From CAVWSM01 sp963798505 (GTDB lineage Bacteria > Actinomycetota > Actinomycetes > Jiangellales > Jiangellaceae), in NCBI GenBank assembly GCA_963798505.1, contig CAWCTX010000005.1:806001-870000 (forward strand): DNA of 64,000 nucleotides. Direction: 5' to 3'. Both the position numbers and the translations under genes were made by a program. Under the pieces are notes generated by a model. It had not been told where the DNA came from and did not search any database. It saw nothing but the letters and a program-made list of their open reading frames with translations. Numbering within the stretch: the stretch's first letter is position 1; every line of letters starts with the position of its first letter. This document shows positions 50,148 to 58,647 of this stretch, piece by piece.

Positions 50148-51566
50148 CTAGTGCGCGGTCGGCTGCGTCCGTGGCAGCCGTACGACAGCCGCGAGCCCGC
50201 GTGCCGGCGATCCGTCACCGCCGCCGGCGGCCGCCAGCGTGATCGTGCCGCCATGGCTGACGACGATGCTGCGGGCGATGGCCAACCCGAGCCCCGCGCC
50301 GCTGTCGTCCGCACCGCGCGCCCGCGACTCGTCGAGCCGGGTGAACCGCTCGAAGACCCGCTCGCGATCAGCCTCCGGCACGCCCGGGCCGTCGTCGACG
50401 ACGGACACCGTGGCCTCGTCCCCGGACGCGGCCAGCCCGACGACGACTCTGGAGTCCGCAAAGCGGACCGCGTTGTCCACGAGGTTGACCAGCACGCGCG
50501 ACAGCGCCTCGTGGTCGCCGCGGACGCGCAGCTCCCCATCGCCCGCCGACTCAACGACGACCGGCACCCGTGCGTCGTCATACCGCTCAACCACGGCTGC
50601 CGCCATCTCGTGCAGATCGACCGGGGCCACGGCGACGTCGGGCCCGGCGTCGAGCCTCGCCAGCACCAGCAGGTCGTCCACCAGCCGGGCCATCCGGCCG
50701 GTGTCGGCGAGCACGCCGCGCGCAGTCTGCGTCCACTCGTCATTGGACTGTCCGTGCCGCAGCCCTACCTCGAGCTGGGTGCGCGCGCTCGTCAGCGGGC
50801 TGCGCAGCTCGTGCGCGGCGTCCGCCACGAACTCCCGCTGCCGCTCGTTGGCCGCCTGCAGCCGCGCGAGCATCCCGTTGAGCGTCACCGCAAGCCGGTG
50901 GATCTCGTCGTCGGCCGCGGGCACCGGCAGCCGCGCGCCGGTCCGGTGCGCCGTGACCGCCTCCGCACCTCGCGACAACGCCTCGACCGGGCGCAGCGCC
51001 GCACCGATGACAACCCAGGACAGCGCGGCCATGGTGGCGAGCAGCAGCGGTGTCGCAATGAGCAACAGGAGGCTGACGAACCGTACGGTCCGATCGGCCT
51101 CCAGGAGCGACGACGCGACCAGCACCGTCAACGGGTCCTCGGGAGTCCCCCCGGGGACGCCCACGACGCGCAGCGAGTCGTCGATGCCCAGTCGTGCGCC
51201 GTCGAGCAGCACCGCATCCCCGGACCGCGCGCGCTCGACGTCGGCGGGCTCGAGGATGGGTACGAGGTGGTCGCCGCCCGGCGAGGCGGCCCGGACCCGC
51301 TGCTGGGAGTCGACGACCTGGATGCCCGCGGTGCCACCGCTGACTGGGACCGGATCGGGCAGGGTGCCGGTCTCGATGAGCCGCGCGACGTCCTGGCCGC
51401 GCTGCCGGGCCACGTCGTCCAGGCTGCCCGTGAGGCCGCGGTCGAGTGCGGTGAGGATGAGGAACGCGCCGGCCACCAGCGCCGCGGCCAGCAGGACCGT
51501 CGACATGATCGTGAGCCGTGCCCGCAGGCTCAGCCGGGCCCACCAGGTCGACGGCTTGCTAGCCAT
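50148..51566 (-). CDS. sensor histidine kinase
   Basis: A 472-residue two-helix sensor kinase. Helices at about 14-36 and 165-185 flank an extracytoplasmic sensor domain. Then HAMP, the phosphoacceptor EFVADAAHELRSPLTSARTQ (H-box), N-box RVLVNLVDNAVRFADS, and G-boxes VVDDGPGVPEADRERVFERF and AGLGLAIARSIV. Its start overlaps the response-regulator stop by 8 bp. Signal unknown. Confidence 0.94.
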   Translation of the reverse strand: MASKPSTWWARLSLRARLTIMSTVLLAAALVAGAFLILTALDRGLTGSLDDVARQRGQDVARLIETGTLPDPVPVSGGTAGIQVVDSQQRVRAASPGGDHLVPILEPADVERARSGDAVLLDGARLGIDDSLRVVGVPGGTPEDPLTVLVASSLLEADRTVRFVSLLLLIATPLLLATMAALSWVVIGAALRPVEALSRGAEAVTAHRTGARLPVPAADDEIHRLAVTLNGMLARLQAANERQREFVADAAHELRSPLTSARTQLEVGLRHGQSNDEWTQTARGVLADTGRMARLVDDLLVLARLDAGPDVAVAPVDLHEMAAAVVERYDDARVPVVVESAGDGELRVRGDHEALSRVLVNLVDNAVRFADSRVVVGLAASGDEATVSVVDDGPGVPEADRERVFERFTRLDESRARGADDSGAGLGLAIARSIVVSHGGTITLAAAGGGDGSPARGLAAVVRLPRTQPTAH

Positions 51567-52233
51567 GGGCGGTCAGCCGGTAGCCGACCCCGCGCACCGT
51601 CTGAAGCGACTGCCGGCCGAACGGCGCGTCGATCTTGCGCCGGAGATAGCCGACGTAGACCTCGACGACGTTGGCGTCGCCCTCGTAGAACTCGTCCCAG
51701 ACGTGCTCGATGATCTCTATCTTCGGTACGACCTCGTCGGCGCGGCGCATCAGGTATTCGAGCAGCGCGAACTCCCTGGCCGTCAGCTGGATCTGCTCCC
51801 CCGCCCGCTCGACGTGCCGGCTGGCCGGGTCGAGGGACAGGTCGCCGGCGGCGAGCACAGCCGGGCGCGACGGCGCACCGCGGCGCACGAGCGCGCGGAG
51901 GCGGGCGAGCAGGACGACGTACGAGAACGGCTTGGTGAGGTAGTCGTCGGCGCCGATGTCGAGCCCGTCGGCCTGGTCGTACTCGCCGTCCTTGGCCGAG
52001 AGCATCAGCACGGGCACCCAGTTGTCCTCCGCGCGCAGCGTCTGGCAGACCCGGTAGCCCGACAGCTTGGGCAGCATCACGTCGAGGATGACTGCGTCAT
52101 AGGTGCCAGCGCGCGCCTTGGCCAGCCCGTCCTCGCCGTCGTGGGCCACGTCGACGGCGAACCCGTCGGCGGCCAGCCCGCGGCGCAGCGCGTCGGCCAG
52201 CCTGACTTCGTCCTCGACCACCAGCACCCGCAT
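51559..52233 (-). CDS. OmpR-family response regulator
   Basis: A 224-residue regulator: receiver domain with phospho-Asp in AVILDVMLPKLSGYRV, Lys in DYLTKPFSYVVLLAR, and a C-terminal winged helix (LTAREFALLEYLMRRADEVV, VYVGYLRRKIDA). Cognate of the kinase at 50148. The motif at 52257-52275, 23 bp upstream of the start, suggests autoregulation. Confidence 0.95.
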   Translation of the reverse strand: MRVLVVEDEVRLADALRRGLAADGFAVDVAHDGEDGLAKARAGTYDAVILDVMLPKLSGYRVCQTLRAEDNWVPVLMLSAKDGEYDQADGLDIGADDYLTKPFSYVVLLARLRALVRRGAPSRPAVLAAGDLSLDPASRHVERAGEQIQLTAREFALLEYLMRRADEVVPKIEIIEHVWDEFYEGDANVVEVYVGYLRRKIDAPFGRQSLQTVRGVGYRLTAHG

Positions 52234-52256
52234 GCGGTCAAGCCTGCCTGCTCGGT

Positions 52257-52275
52257 CCTGTGAATGCGCTGAGAG
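52257..52275 (-). promoter_or_regulatory. response-regulator box upstream of its own gene
   Basis: On the minus strand CTCTCAG-CGCA-TTCACAG followed by G: a 7-bp direct repeat with 11-bp period, usual for OmpR-type sites. Nearly identical to 53984-54002. Confidence 0.6.
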
Positions 52276-52385
52276 GTGCCCGCTGTCGAATCCGGCAACT
52301 CGCGTTCGTGTAGGGGGTGACCACCAGCACCGGCGTGCTGATCGCGACCTACGCTGCCATGAGGCGGTGACAGGAGGACATGACC

Positions 52386-52727
52386 ATGGCGCAGTACCTG
52401 CTGAGCGTGTACCAGCCCGACGGACCCGCTCCCCCGGCCGACATCCTCGACACAGTGATGCTTGAGCTCGAGACCCTCAACGAGGAGATCAAGGCGGCTG
52501 GTGGCTGGGTCTTCGCCGGAGGCCTGCACCCGCCCTCGACGGCGACGGTCGTACGGGCAAAGGACGGCGATCTGCTCATGACTGATGGGCCTTTCGCCGA
52601 GGGCAAGGAGCACCTGGGCGGGTTCACCATCGTCGAGGCGCCCGACCTTGACGCTGCACTCGGGTGGGCCGGCCGGATGGCACAGATCACGACTCTCCCG
52701 ATCGAGGTTCGACCGTTCCAGAGCTAG
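52386..52727 (+). CDS. YciI-like (DGPF) protein
   Basis: A 113-residue YCII-fold protein (AQYLLSVYQPDG opening, LLMTDGPFAEGKEHLGGFTI with the DGPF motif). These genes accompany ECF42-type sigma factors in actinobacteria; function not settled. The second ATG (52386) is chosen because AGGAGG is 8 nt upstream and only 2 nt from the first. Overlaps the sigma gene. Confidence 0.9.
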   Translation: MAQYLLSVYQPDGPAPPADILDTVMLELETLNEEIKAAGGWVFAGGLHPPSTATVVRAKDGDLLMTDGPFAEGKEHLGGFTIVEAPDLDAALGWAGRMAQITTLPIEVRPFQS

Positions 52728-53930
52728 CTGCTGCGCAGATCGCGCGGGTGTACGCCGACGAGTACGGCCGCGCGGTCGCCGTCCTGGTCCGCGTCTTCGG
52801 CGACATGGACATCGCCGAGGATGCGGTCCAGGACGCGTTCGCCGCTGCCGTCCAGCGGTGGCCCGAGACCGGACTGCCCCCGAGCCCGCAGGGCTGGATC
52901 ATCACGACGGCCCGCAACAAGGCGATCGACCGGCTCCGGCGAGAGGCCTCGCGGCAGGACAGGCACGCGCAAGCCGCGCTGCTCCACGCCGCGGGGGAAC
53001 CAACTGAGGAGGGCCCGGTGCGCGATGACAGGCTCCGGCTCATCTTCACGTGCTGCCACCCTGCCTTGTCCAGGGAAGCGCAAGTCGCGCTGACGCTGAA
53101 GCTGCTTGGTGGCCTGACGACGGCAGAAATCGCCCGAGCCTTCCTCGTCGCCGAGCCGACCATGGCACAGCGGCTGTCACGGGCGAAGGGCAAGATCCGA
53201 GACGCGCGGATTCCGTACCGGGTGCCGGGTGACGCCGACCTGCCCGACCGGCTGCGGTCCGTGCTTGCGGTCGTCTACCTCATCTTCAACGAGGGGTACG
53301 CGGCCTCCACTGGCGACGTCCTCGTGCGCGACGATCTGTGTGCGGAGGCGATCCGGCTCGGCCGGCTGCTCGCGGAGCTGATGCCCGATGAACCGGAGGT
53401 CGATGGGGCTGCTCGCGCTCATGCTGCTTATCGAGTCCCGCCGAGCGACGCGCACCAGCCCCGACGGTGACCTGTTGCGGCTCTCGGAGCAGGACCGTCT
53501 GCGCTGGGACCGCGATCTGGTCGCCGAGGGCCAGGCCATCATGCGTGCCTGTTTGCGACGCAACCAGCCGGGGCCGTACCAGATCCAGGCCGCGATCCAA
53601 GCCGTGCACAGCGACTCGCCGAGCTCGTCGGACACGGACTGGTCGCAGATCCTGCAGCTCTATGACCAGCTGCTCGCGATCACACCGAGCCCGGTGGTCG
53701 CGCTCAACCGAGCGGTCGCGGTTGCCGAGGTGGAAGGGCCGCAAGCAGCGCTGCCCATCCTGGACGAGCTCGACCTCGACAGCGTCTACCTGTTCCACGC
53801 CATTCGCGCCGACCTACTGCGCCGGCTCGGCCGCGATGCCGAGGCGGCGGAGGCCTACAACGCAGCGATCGCCGGTACCGACAACACCGTCGAGCAGGAC
53901 TTCCTGCGCCACTCCCGTGATCATGAATGA
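52664..53930 (+). CDS. ECF42-type sigma factor with C-terminal TPR-like extension (frameshifted)
   Basis: An extracytoplasmic-function sigma factor of about 421 residues. Region 2 is GDMDIAEDAVQDAFAAAVQR with QGWIITTARNKAIDRLRREA; region 4 is LKLLGGLTTAEIARAFLVAE then RLSRAKGKIRDA. The long C-terminal extension (ALMLLIESRRATRTSPDGDL, YDQLLAITPSPVVALNRAVA) is typical of ECF42, which has no anti-sigma factor. One indel near 53405 splits the gene. It overlaps the DGPF gene, its usual partner. Confidence 0.9.
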
Positions 53931-53967
53931 TCCCCCGTCCCCGGACACGGGCGATTCTTCATGATCA
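53918..53967. repeat. inverted repeat after the sigma gene
   Basis: Arms TGATCATGAA and TTCATGATCA with a GC-rich middle (CCCCCGTCCCCGGACACGGG). Possible terminator; related in form to 13217-13273 and 27644-27695. Confidence 0.5.
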
Positions 53968-53983
53968 GGGGGCTCCACACGCG

Positions 53984-54002
53984 CTCTCAGCGTCCTCACA
54001 GG
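53984..54002 (+). promoter_or_regulatory. response-regulator box upstream of the LolA-like/ABC operon
   Basis: CTCTCAG-CGTC-CTCACAG then G, the same direct repeat as before the response-regulator gene (52257-52275), in the same orientation relative to transcription, 68 bp before the ATG. Confidence 0.6.
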
Positions 54003-54070
54003 TGCCGGTGGGCAGTCTGATGGGCAGAGGCGGCCCACTCGGGAGGGCCGCCGCCAGGAAGGATCTGACC

Positions 54071-55162
54071 ATGGCACCCTCGCTCCCCCGCCGCTGGCGG
54101 TGGGCCGCGCCCATCTCCGTGCTTGGCGTCGTCGCCGTCGGCGCATTCGCCTTGCCGGTGCTGGCCGACGACCCGGACCTACCGGAACGTACGGCCGAGG
54201 AGCTGCTCGACAGCCTCGCCGCCGCCGAGCCCGTACCCATGTCCGGCACGTTCACCCATACCGCAGACCTCGGCCTGCCAGAGGTGCCGCAGACGGGCAC
54301 CGGGTCGCCGTCGCTGCTCGCGCTCGTGGGCGGCACGACGAGCGCCCGCCTCTGGTATGGCGGCGACGACCTGCAACGGGTCTCGCTGATGGGCACGCTC
54401 TCCGAGACCGATGTCGTACGAAATGGAGACGACGTCTGGTACTGGACGAGCTCCAACAACAACGCCGTCCACCTCACCCTGCCGGAGCATTCGCCCGACG
54501 TCATGCAGGCACCGGTCACACCGCCGGACGCTGCCGAGCAGGCCCTCGACGCGGTCGACCCTTCGACCGCGGTGAGCGTCGACGGCACGGCCAAGGTGGC
54601 CGGCCGCAGCGCGTACGAGCTCGTCCTCGAGCCGCGCGACGACGAGACGCTGATCGGGCAGATCCGCCTGGCCATCGACGCGGAGAACTGGCTGCCGCTG
54701 CGGGTGCGCATCTATGCCGAGGGCGAGTCGTCGCCGTCGCTGGAGTCGGGCTTCACGTCGGTGAGCTTCGAGGCGCCGTCGGAGTCGGTGTTCAGCTTCA
54801 CTCCGCCGGATGGCGCAACGGTGTCCGAGGCCGAAGACCTCGAGGGGATCGACAACCCGCCCGCGTCTCGCCCCGCCGACGTGCAGCCGCCGACGGTGGT
54901 CGGCGACGGCTGGAGCCAGGTGTTTGTCGCATCCGGTGTCGACGTCGATGCGCTGCTCGGCGGATCTGAAACGTCTGGGGTCTCCGCGATCTCGACCGTG
55001 CTGAGCCAGCTCGAGACTGTGACCGGACCGTACGGCTCCGGCCGGGCGTTCGAGACCGATCTCGGCTCGATCCTGCTGCTCGACGACGGACGGGTGCTCG
55101 CCGGGTTCGTCACCGTCGAGCGGCTCGAGCAGGTCGCGAGTGAGGGGACCACGACGCCATGA
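54071..55162 (+). CDS. LolA-like exported protein
   Basis: A 363-residue secreted protein: signal segment (ISVLGVVAVGAFALPVLADD), then a LolA/LppX/RseB-like beta fold (GTFTHTADLGLPEVPQ, RVSLMGTLSETDVVRNGDDV, LRVRIYAEGESSPSLESGFT). Likely binds a lipid or partner of the ABC exporter that follows. Start ATG 54071 with AGGAAGGA. Overlaps the ABC gene by 4 bp. Confidence 0.82.
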   Translation: MAPSLPRRWRWAAPISVLGVVAVGAFALPVLADDPDLPERTAEELLDSLAAAEPVPMSGTFTHTADLGLPEVPQTGTGSPSLLALVGGTTSARLWYGGDDLQRVSLMGTLSETDVVRNGDDVWYWTSSNNNAVHLTLPEHSPDVMQAPVTPPDAAEQALDAVDPSTAVSVDGTAKVAGRSAYELVLEPRDDETLIGQIRLAIDAENWLPLRVRIYAEGESSPSLESGFTSVSFEAPSESVFSFTPPDGATVSEAEDLEGIDNPPASRPADVQPPTVVGDGWSQVFVASGVDVDALLGGSETSGVSAISTVLSQLETVTGPYGSGRAFETDLGSILLLDDGRVLAGFVTVERLEQVASEGTTTP

Positions 55163-56100
55163 CGGCAATGGCCATCGAGACGCGCGGGCTGACCAAGCAG
55201 TTCCGCGGCGGCCAGGTCGCCGTCGACGCGCTGGACCTGTCGGTGCCCGAGGGATCCGTCTACGGGTTCCTCGGGCCCAACGGGTCGGGTAAGACGACGA
55301 CCATCCGCATGCTGCTCGGGTTGGTCAACCCGACGCGCGGCGAGCACGACATCCTCGGTGCGCGGATGCCGAACGGTGCGGCGACAGTGCTACCCCGCGT
55401 AGGTGCGCTGATCGAGGGCCCGGCGTTCCACCCGTACCTCTCGGGCTGGGCCAACCTCTTCCGCCTCGACGCGGCCGACGCGACCACCAGCCCGCGGACG
55501 GTGCGGTACCGCATCGATGACGCGCTCCACCGGGTCGGGCTGCAGGCGGCAGCGCGCAAGCCCTACCGCAAGTACTCGATGGGCATGCGCCAGCGGCTGG
55601 GCCTCGCCGCGGCGCTGCTGCGGCCACGGGACCTTCTGGTGCTCGACGAGCCGACCAACGGCCTCGACCCGCAAGGCACGCGTGAGGTGCGGGCGCTAAT
55701 CCGCGACGTGGCAACCGCGGGCACAACGGTGTTCGTGTCGTCGCACCTGCTGAGCGAGGTCGAGCAGATCTGCACGCACGTGGCGATGCTGCGTACCGGG
55801 CGGCTGGTCGCTGAGGGGTCGCTCGATGAGCTGCGGGCCTCGGCTGCGACGCGCGTACGAGTCGATACACCCGTGCCGCACATCGCGGCCGAAGTCCTGG
55901 AGCGGCTCGGCTTGACCGAGGTGCGCATTCATGAGCACGAGGTCACGGCGGCGCTGGACGGCCGGCCGTCGGAGGACATAACCGAGGCTCTGGTGCTCGA
56001 CCGAAGACAGGTCCCCGTACGGCAGCTCGTCGTCGAGCGGCCGGACCTGGAGGAGCTGTTCGTCAAGCTCACTGGGGAGGGCTTCGATGTCGAGGAGTGA
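55159..56100 (+). CDS. ABC transporter ATP-binding protein
   Basis: A 313-residue ATPase of the DrrA/CcmA-like exporter class. Walker A FLGPNGSGKTTTIRM, signature YSMGMRQRLGLAAALL, Walker B LLVLDEPTNGLDPQG, switch His SSHLLSEVEQICTHV. Translationally coupled to the LolA-like gene and overlapping the permease by 14 bp. Confidence 0.95.
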   Translation: MTAMAIETRGLTKQFRGGQVAVDALDLSVPEGSVYGFLGPNGSGKTTTIRMLLGLVNPTRGEHDILGARMPNGAATVLPRVGALIEGPAFHPYLSGWANLFRLDAADATTSPRTVRYRIDDALHRVGLQAAARKPYRKYSMGMRQRLGLAAALLRPRDLLVLDEPTNGLDPQGTREVRALIRDVATAGTTVFVSSHLLSEVEQICTHVAMLRTGRLVAEGSLDELRASAATRVRVDTPVPHIAAEVLERLGLTEVRIHEHEVTAALDGRPSEDITEALVLDRRQVPVRQLVVERPDLEELFVKLTGEGFDVEE

Positions 56101-56998
56101 CGAGCTCGTGTCGGTCGAGCGGGCGGATGTGGTCGAGCATGTCGTTGTGACCGAGCCGACGGACACACCGAGCGGGCGGGCGACGCTGTGGCGGTCCGAG
56201 CTGGGCCTCGTGTTCCGCCGGAAGCGCAACCTGGCGCTGCTGGCGGTGCTCGTGGGCGCGACGACGATTCTCGGGCTGGCGGTGTACTGGGGAGCCGAAC
56301 CGCCGCGCGAGGAGGGGGGCGATCCCGGGCCCGCATTCATCACGGACATCGCGCGTAACGGGCTGTTCCTGAGCTTTGCCGCTCTGACTGCGGCATTGCC
56401 ACTTTTCCTGCCGCTGTCAGTGTCAGTGGTGTCGGGCGACAGCGTGGCCGGCGAGGCCAACAGCGGCACGTTGCGTTATCTGCTGACGGTGCCGGTGGCG
56501 CGTGCCCGCCTGCTTGCGGTGAAGTACCTCAGCATCGTGGCGTACGCGGCTGCTGCGGTTCTCGTCGTCACCCTCACGGGCTTGGCGCTGGGTGGCGTGC
56601 TCTTCGGCTACGGCGACGTGGTGCTCTTGTCCGGTGACACCATCGGCTTCGGTGACGCGCTGGGCCGGGCAGCGCTGGTGATGGGCTATCTCATCGCCAT
56701 GCTTGCCGGGCTCGGTGCGATCGGGCTGTTCTTCTCGGTGGTGACCGAGGTTCCGATGGCAGCCATGGCGACGACAACCGTGCTGGCGATCCTCAGCCAG
56801 ATCCTCGACGCGATCCCCCAGCTCGATTGGCTTCACCCGTGGTTGTTTACGCACTGGTGGCTGGCTTTCGGCGACCTGTTGCGTAACCCCGTGCCCACCG
56901 ATGACCTGATGCAGGGGCTGCTCACGACCGGTGTCTACGCCGTCGTTTTCCTCACAGCTGCCTGGGCGTGGTTCAGCGGCAAGGACATCACGGCCTAG
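56087..56998 (+). CDS. ABC-2-type permease
   Basis: A 303-residue membrane protein with six helices (LALLAVLVGATTILGLAVYW first), and an ABC-2-like motif DSVAGEANSGTLRYLLTVPV. Start ATG 56087 with GGGGAGGG. Its TAG shares a CTAG palindrome with the stop of the convergent thermonuclease gene. Confidence 0.92.
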   Translation: MSRSDELVSVERADVVEHVVVTEPTDTPSGRATLWRSELGLVFRRKRNLALLAVLVGATTILGLAVYWGAEPPREEGGDPGPAFITDIARNGLFLSFAALTAALPLFLPLSVSVVSGDSVAGEANSGTLRYLLTVPVARARLLAVKYLSIVAYAAAAVLVVTLTGLALGGVLFGYGDVVLLSGDTIGFGDALGRAALVMGYLIAMLAGLGAIGLFFSVVTEVPMAAMATTTVLAILSQILDAIPQLDWLHPWLFTHWWLAFGDLLRNPVPTDDLMQGLLTTGVYAVVFLTAAWAWFSGKDITA

Positions 56999-57728
56999 CT
57001 GCTTTCACATCCCACGCCATCGTTGTCGCGGTCCAGCCGGTACGAATCAGGGCCGATCACAATGACGGGATCTGGAACGGCCGAGCAGTTCAGGTCGGCC
57101 ACGATCGGCAGGCAGACACCGGCGTAGTTCGGGTGGCAGGCACCGCCTTCCGGCTGAGCCGGTGGCTCAGCGGTCGGCTCGGGCTGCGGTGACGGCGGTG
57201 CCGGTGGCTCCGAGTCGCCACAAGCGAAGTCAGGCGACGTAGCGTCGGCGCTGACGTAATGGGCCTCGCGCTCGTGGTCCCCGTAGCCGTCGCGAGAGTC
57301 GTAGCGAGCGATGGCGAATCCTGCCTCGATCTGTTCAAGTCCCGCATCGAGGCCATCGATATCGACGTAGCGGATCAACCGGTTGTACTTGTCGCGGTCG
57401 TCCCGTGATCCCGCGACCAGCGCGACGGACTTCCCCGCGATCAGCGACTCGAGGTAGTCGGATGCATCCGCGTAGCCGCAGTCGCCCCGCTCTGGAGTGT
57501 CGATGCCAGACTCGACACTAGCCGAACTTCCTCGCTGACGCCGTCCCTCATCACGTTGATCGTGTCGCCGTCAACGATGTCGGTGACCACCCATGTGTCG
57601 GCCTGCGCAACGGGAGTCGCCTCCGGCTTGTCATCTGTGGCTCCGCTGGTCCCCATCCATACGAGGCCAGCGGCCGCGCAGCCCGCGGCGAACGTTGCTG
57701 CCCGACCAGCCCATCGGCTCAGCGTCAT
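56995..57728 (-). CDS. secreted thermonuclease (SNase) with excalibur domain (frameshifted)
   Basis: A staphylococcal-nuclease-fold enzyme: signal/anchor segment (AATFAAGCAAAGLVWMGT), then VVTDIVDGDTINVMRDG, and after an indel near 57515 SGIDTPERGDCGYADAS, RDDRDKYNRLIRYVDIDGL. A proline/glutamate-rich linker leads to an excalibur calcium-binding end (DRDNDGVGCE). Start ATG 57728 overlaps the NERD gene by 4 bp, so they form one operon. Confidence 0.9.
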
Positions 57729-58567
57729 GAGTGGAGCCGGCTCTGCGTCGATTGTGCAGGCAGGGTCCTCGGCGAATCGTCCGTTGTCTCGCTGATGGTG
57801 GTAATTGCGGCCTTGGCAAAGAGCACGACTAGCCCCAGGATTACGAGCTTCACAACGAGTTCGCCAAGTCCCATTGCGGACCGGCGACGCTGCGTCGATG
57901 CAGCTCCGCGACGCGGGCGAGCTATCCGCTCCTTCCGCCGTCCGTGCGCGCGTTGCCGCTCCCCGTTGCGCTGTCGATCCGGGCCATGCGTGTCACCCAG
58001 CAGGCGCGCGAGGTCGTCGTGGACGCCCTCAACGGCAGCGGGATCGAGCTCGTGCCGCAGCGCCAGAATCTGGGGGACCAACTTCTCGATGCCGACGACG
58101 GCGACTCCATTGGCGGATGTGCCGGCCAGATCGGGCTGGGCGACCGTGCAGATCATGCCGACGACGAGCCGACGATGTTGCGGCGCAAGCAATGCGGCTA
58201 CCGCGGCTGTCGATTCAAGGACGGCCTCAACCGCGCGGTCGCGGGCGTAACCGTTCTGCCGCAGTCGCCCGCGGCTCACTTCGACGCGGCCTGACCAGTT
58301 CTTCGTATCGAGAACGATCACGCCGCCGGGGCCGACCAAGACGTGATCAAGGTTGGCTCGCGGTCGACCCGGCCAGCGAACGTCATGAAGAAGCCGCCAG
58401 CCGTGCCCCTCGAGCGCGCGAAGCGTCTCAGCGACCCGACGCTCGCCCTCCGCACCGGCTTCCCACGCACGCTGCCTGCGCCGTGCCTGCTCGAGCTGAC
58501 GCTCGAGGACAGACGCCCGGTCTGCAGCCAGCCGTGCCTGCTCGCTCGCACCTTCACCTGCGCCCAA
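57725..58567 (-). CDS. NERD-domain protein with C-terminal membrane helix
   Basis: A 280-residue protein: N-terminal coiled coil (residues 1-40), NERD nuclease-related domain (GERRVAETLRALEGHGWRLL, NLDHVLVGPGGVIVLDTKNW with D..K of the endonuclease core), a basic middle (GRRKERIARPRRGAASTQRR) and a C-terminal helix (LGELVVKLVILGLVVLFAKA). The start is TTG 58567, since GGAGG lies about 7 nt upstream. Paired with a secreted nuclease; possible role in processing or uptake of external DNA is inference. Confidence 0.88.
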   Translation of the reverse strand: MGAGEGASEQARLAADRASVLERQLEQARRRQRAWEAGAEGERRVAETLRALEGHGWRLLHDVRWPGRPRANLDHVLVGPGGVIVLDTKNWSGRVEVSRGRLRQNGYARDRAVEAVLESTAAVAALLAPQHRRLVVGMICTVAQPDLAGTSANGVAVVGIEKLVPQILALRHELDPAAVEGVHDDLARLLGDTHGPDRQRNGERQRAHGRRKERIARPRRGAASTQRRRSAMGLGELVVKLVILGLVVLFAKAAITTISETTDDSPRTLPAQSTQSRLHS

Positions 58568-58647
58568 CGCACCCCCTCCCGTTGCTCCGGTCTTCGGCGC
58601 TGGGCGATGGGGTCTTGACGACAGGCAGGCGGAGCGGGCTCACACGC

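Noticed and set aside
48989..50743. Apparent fusion of histidine-kinase sequence to alanine dehydrogenase
   Set aside because: Upstream of 50104 the frame is a shadow of the kinase gene; GTG 50104 has a good ribosome site and a canonical Ald N-terminus.
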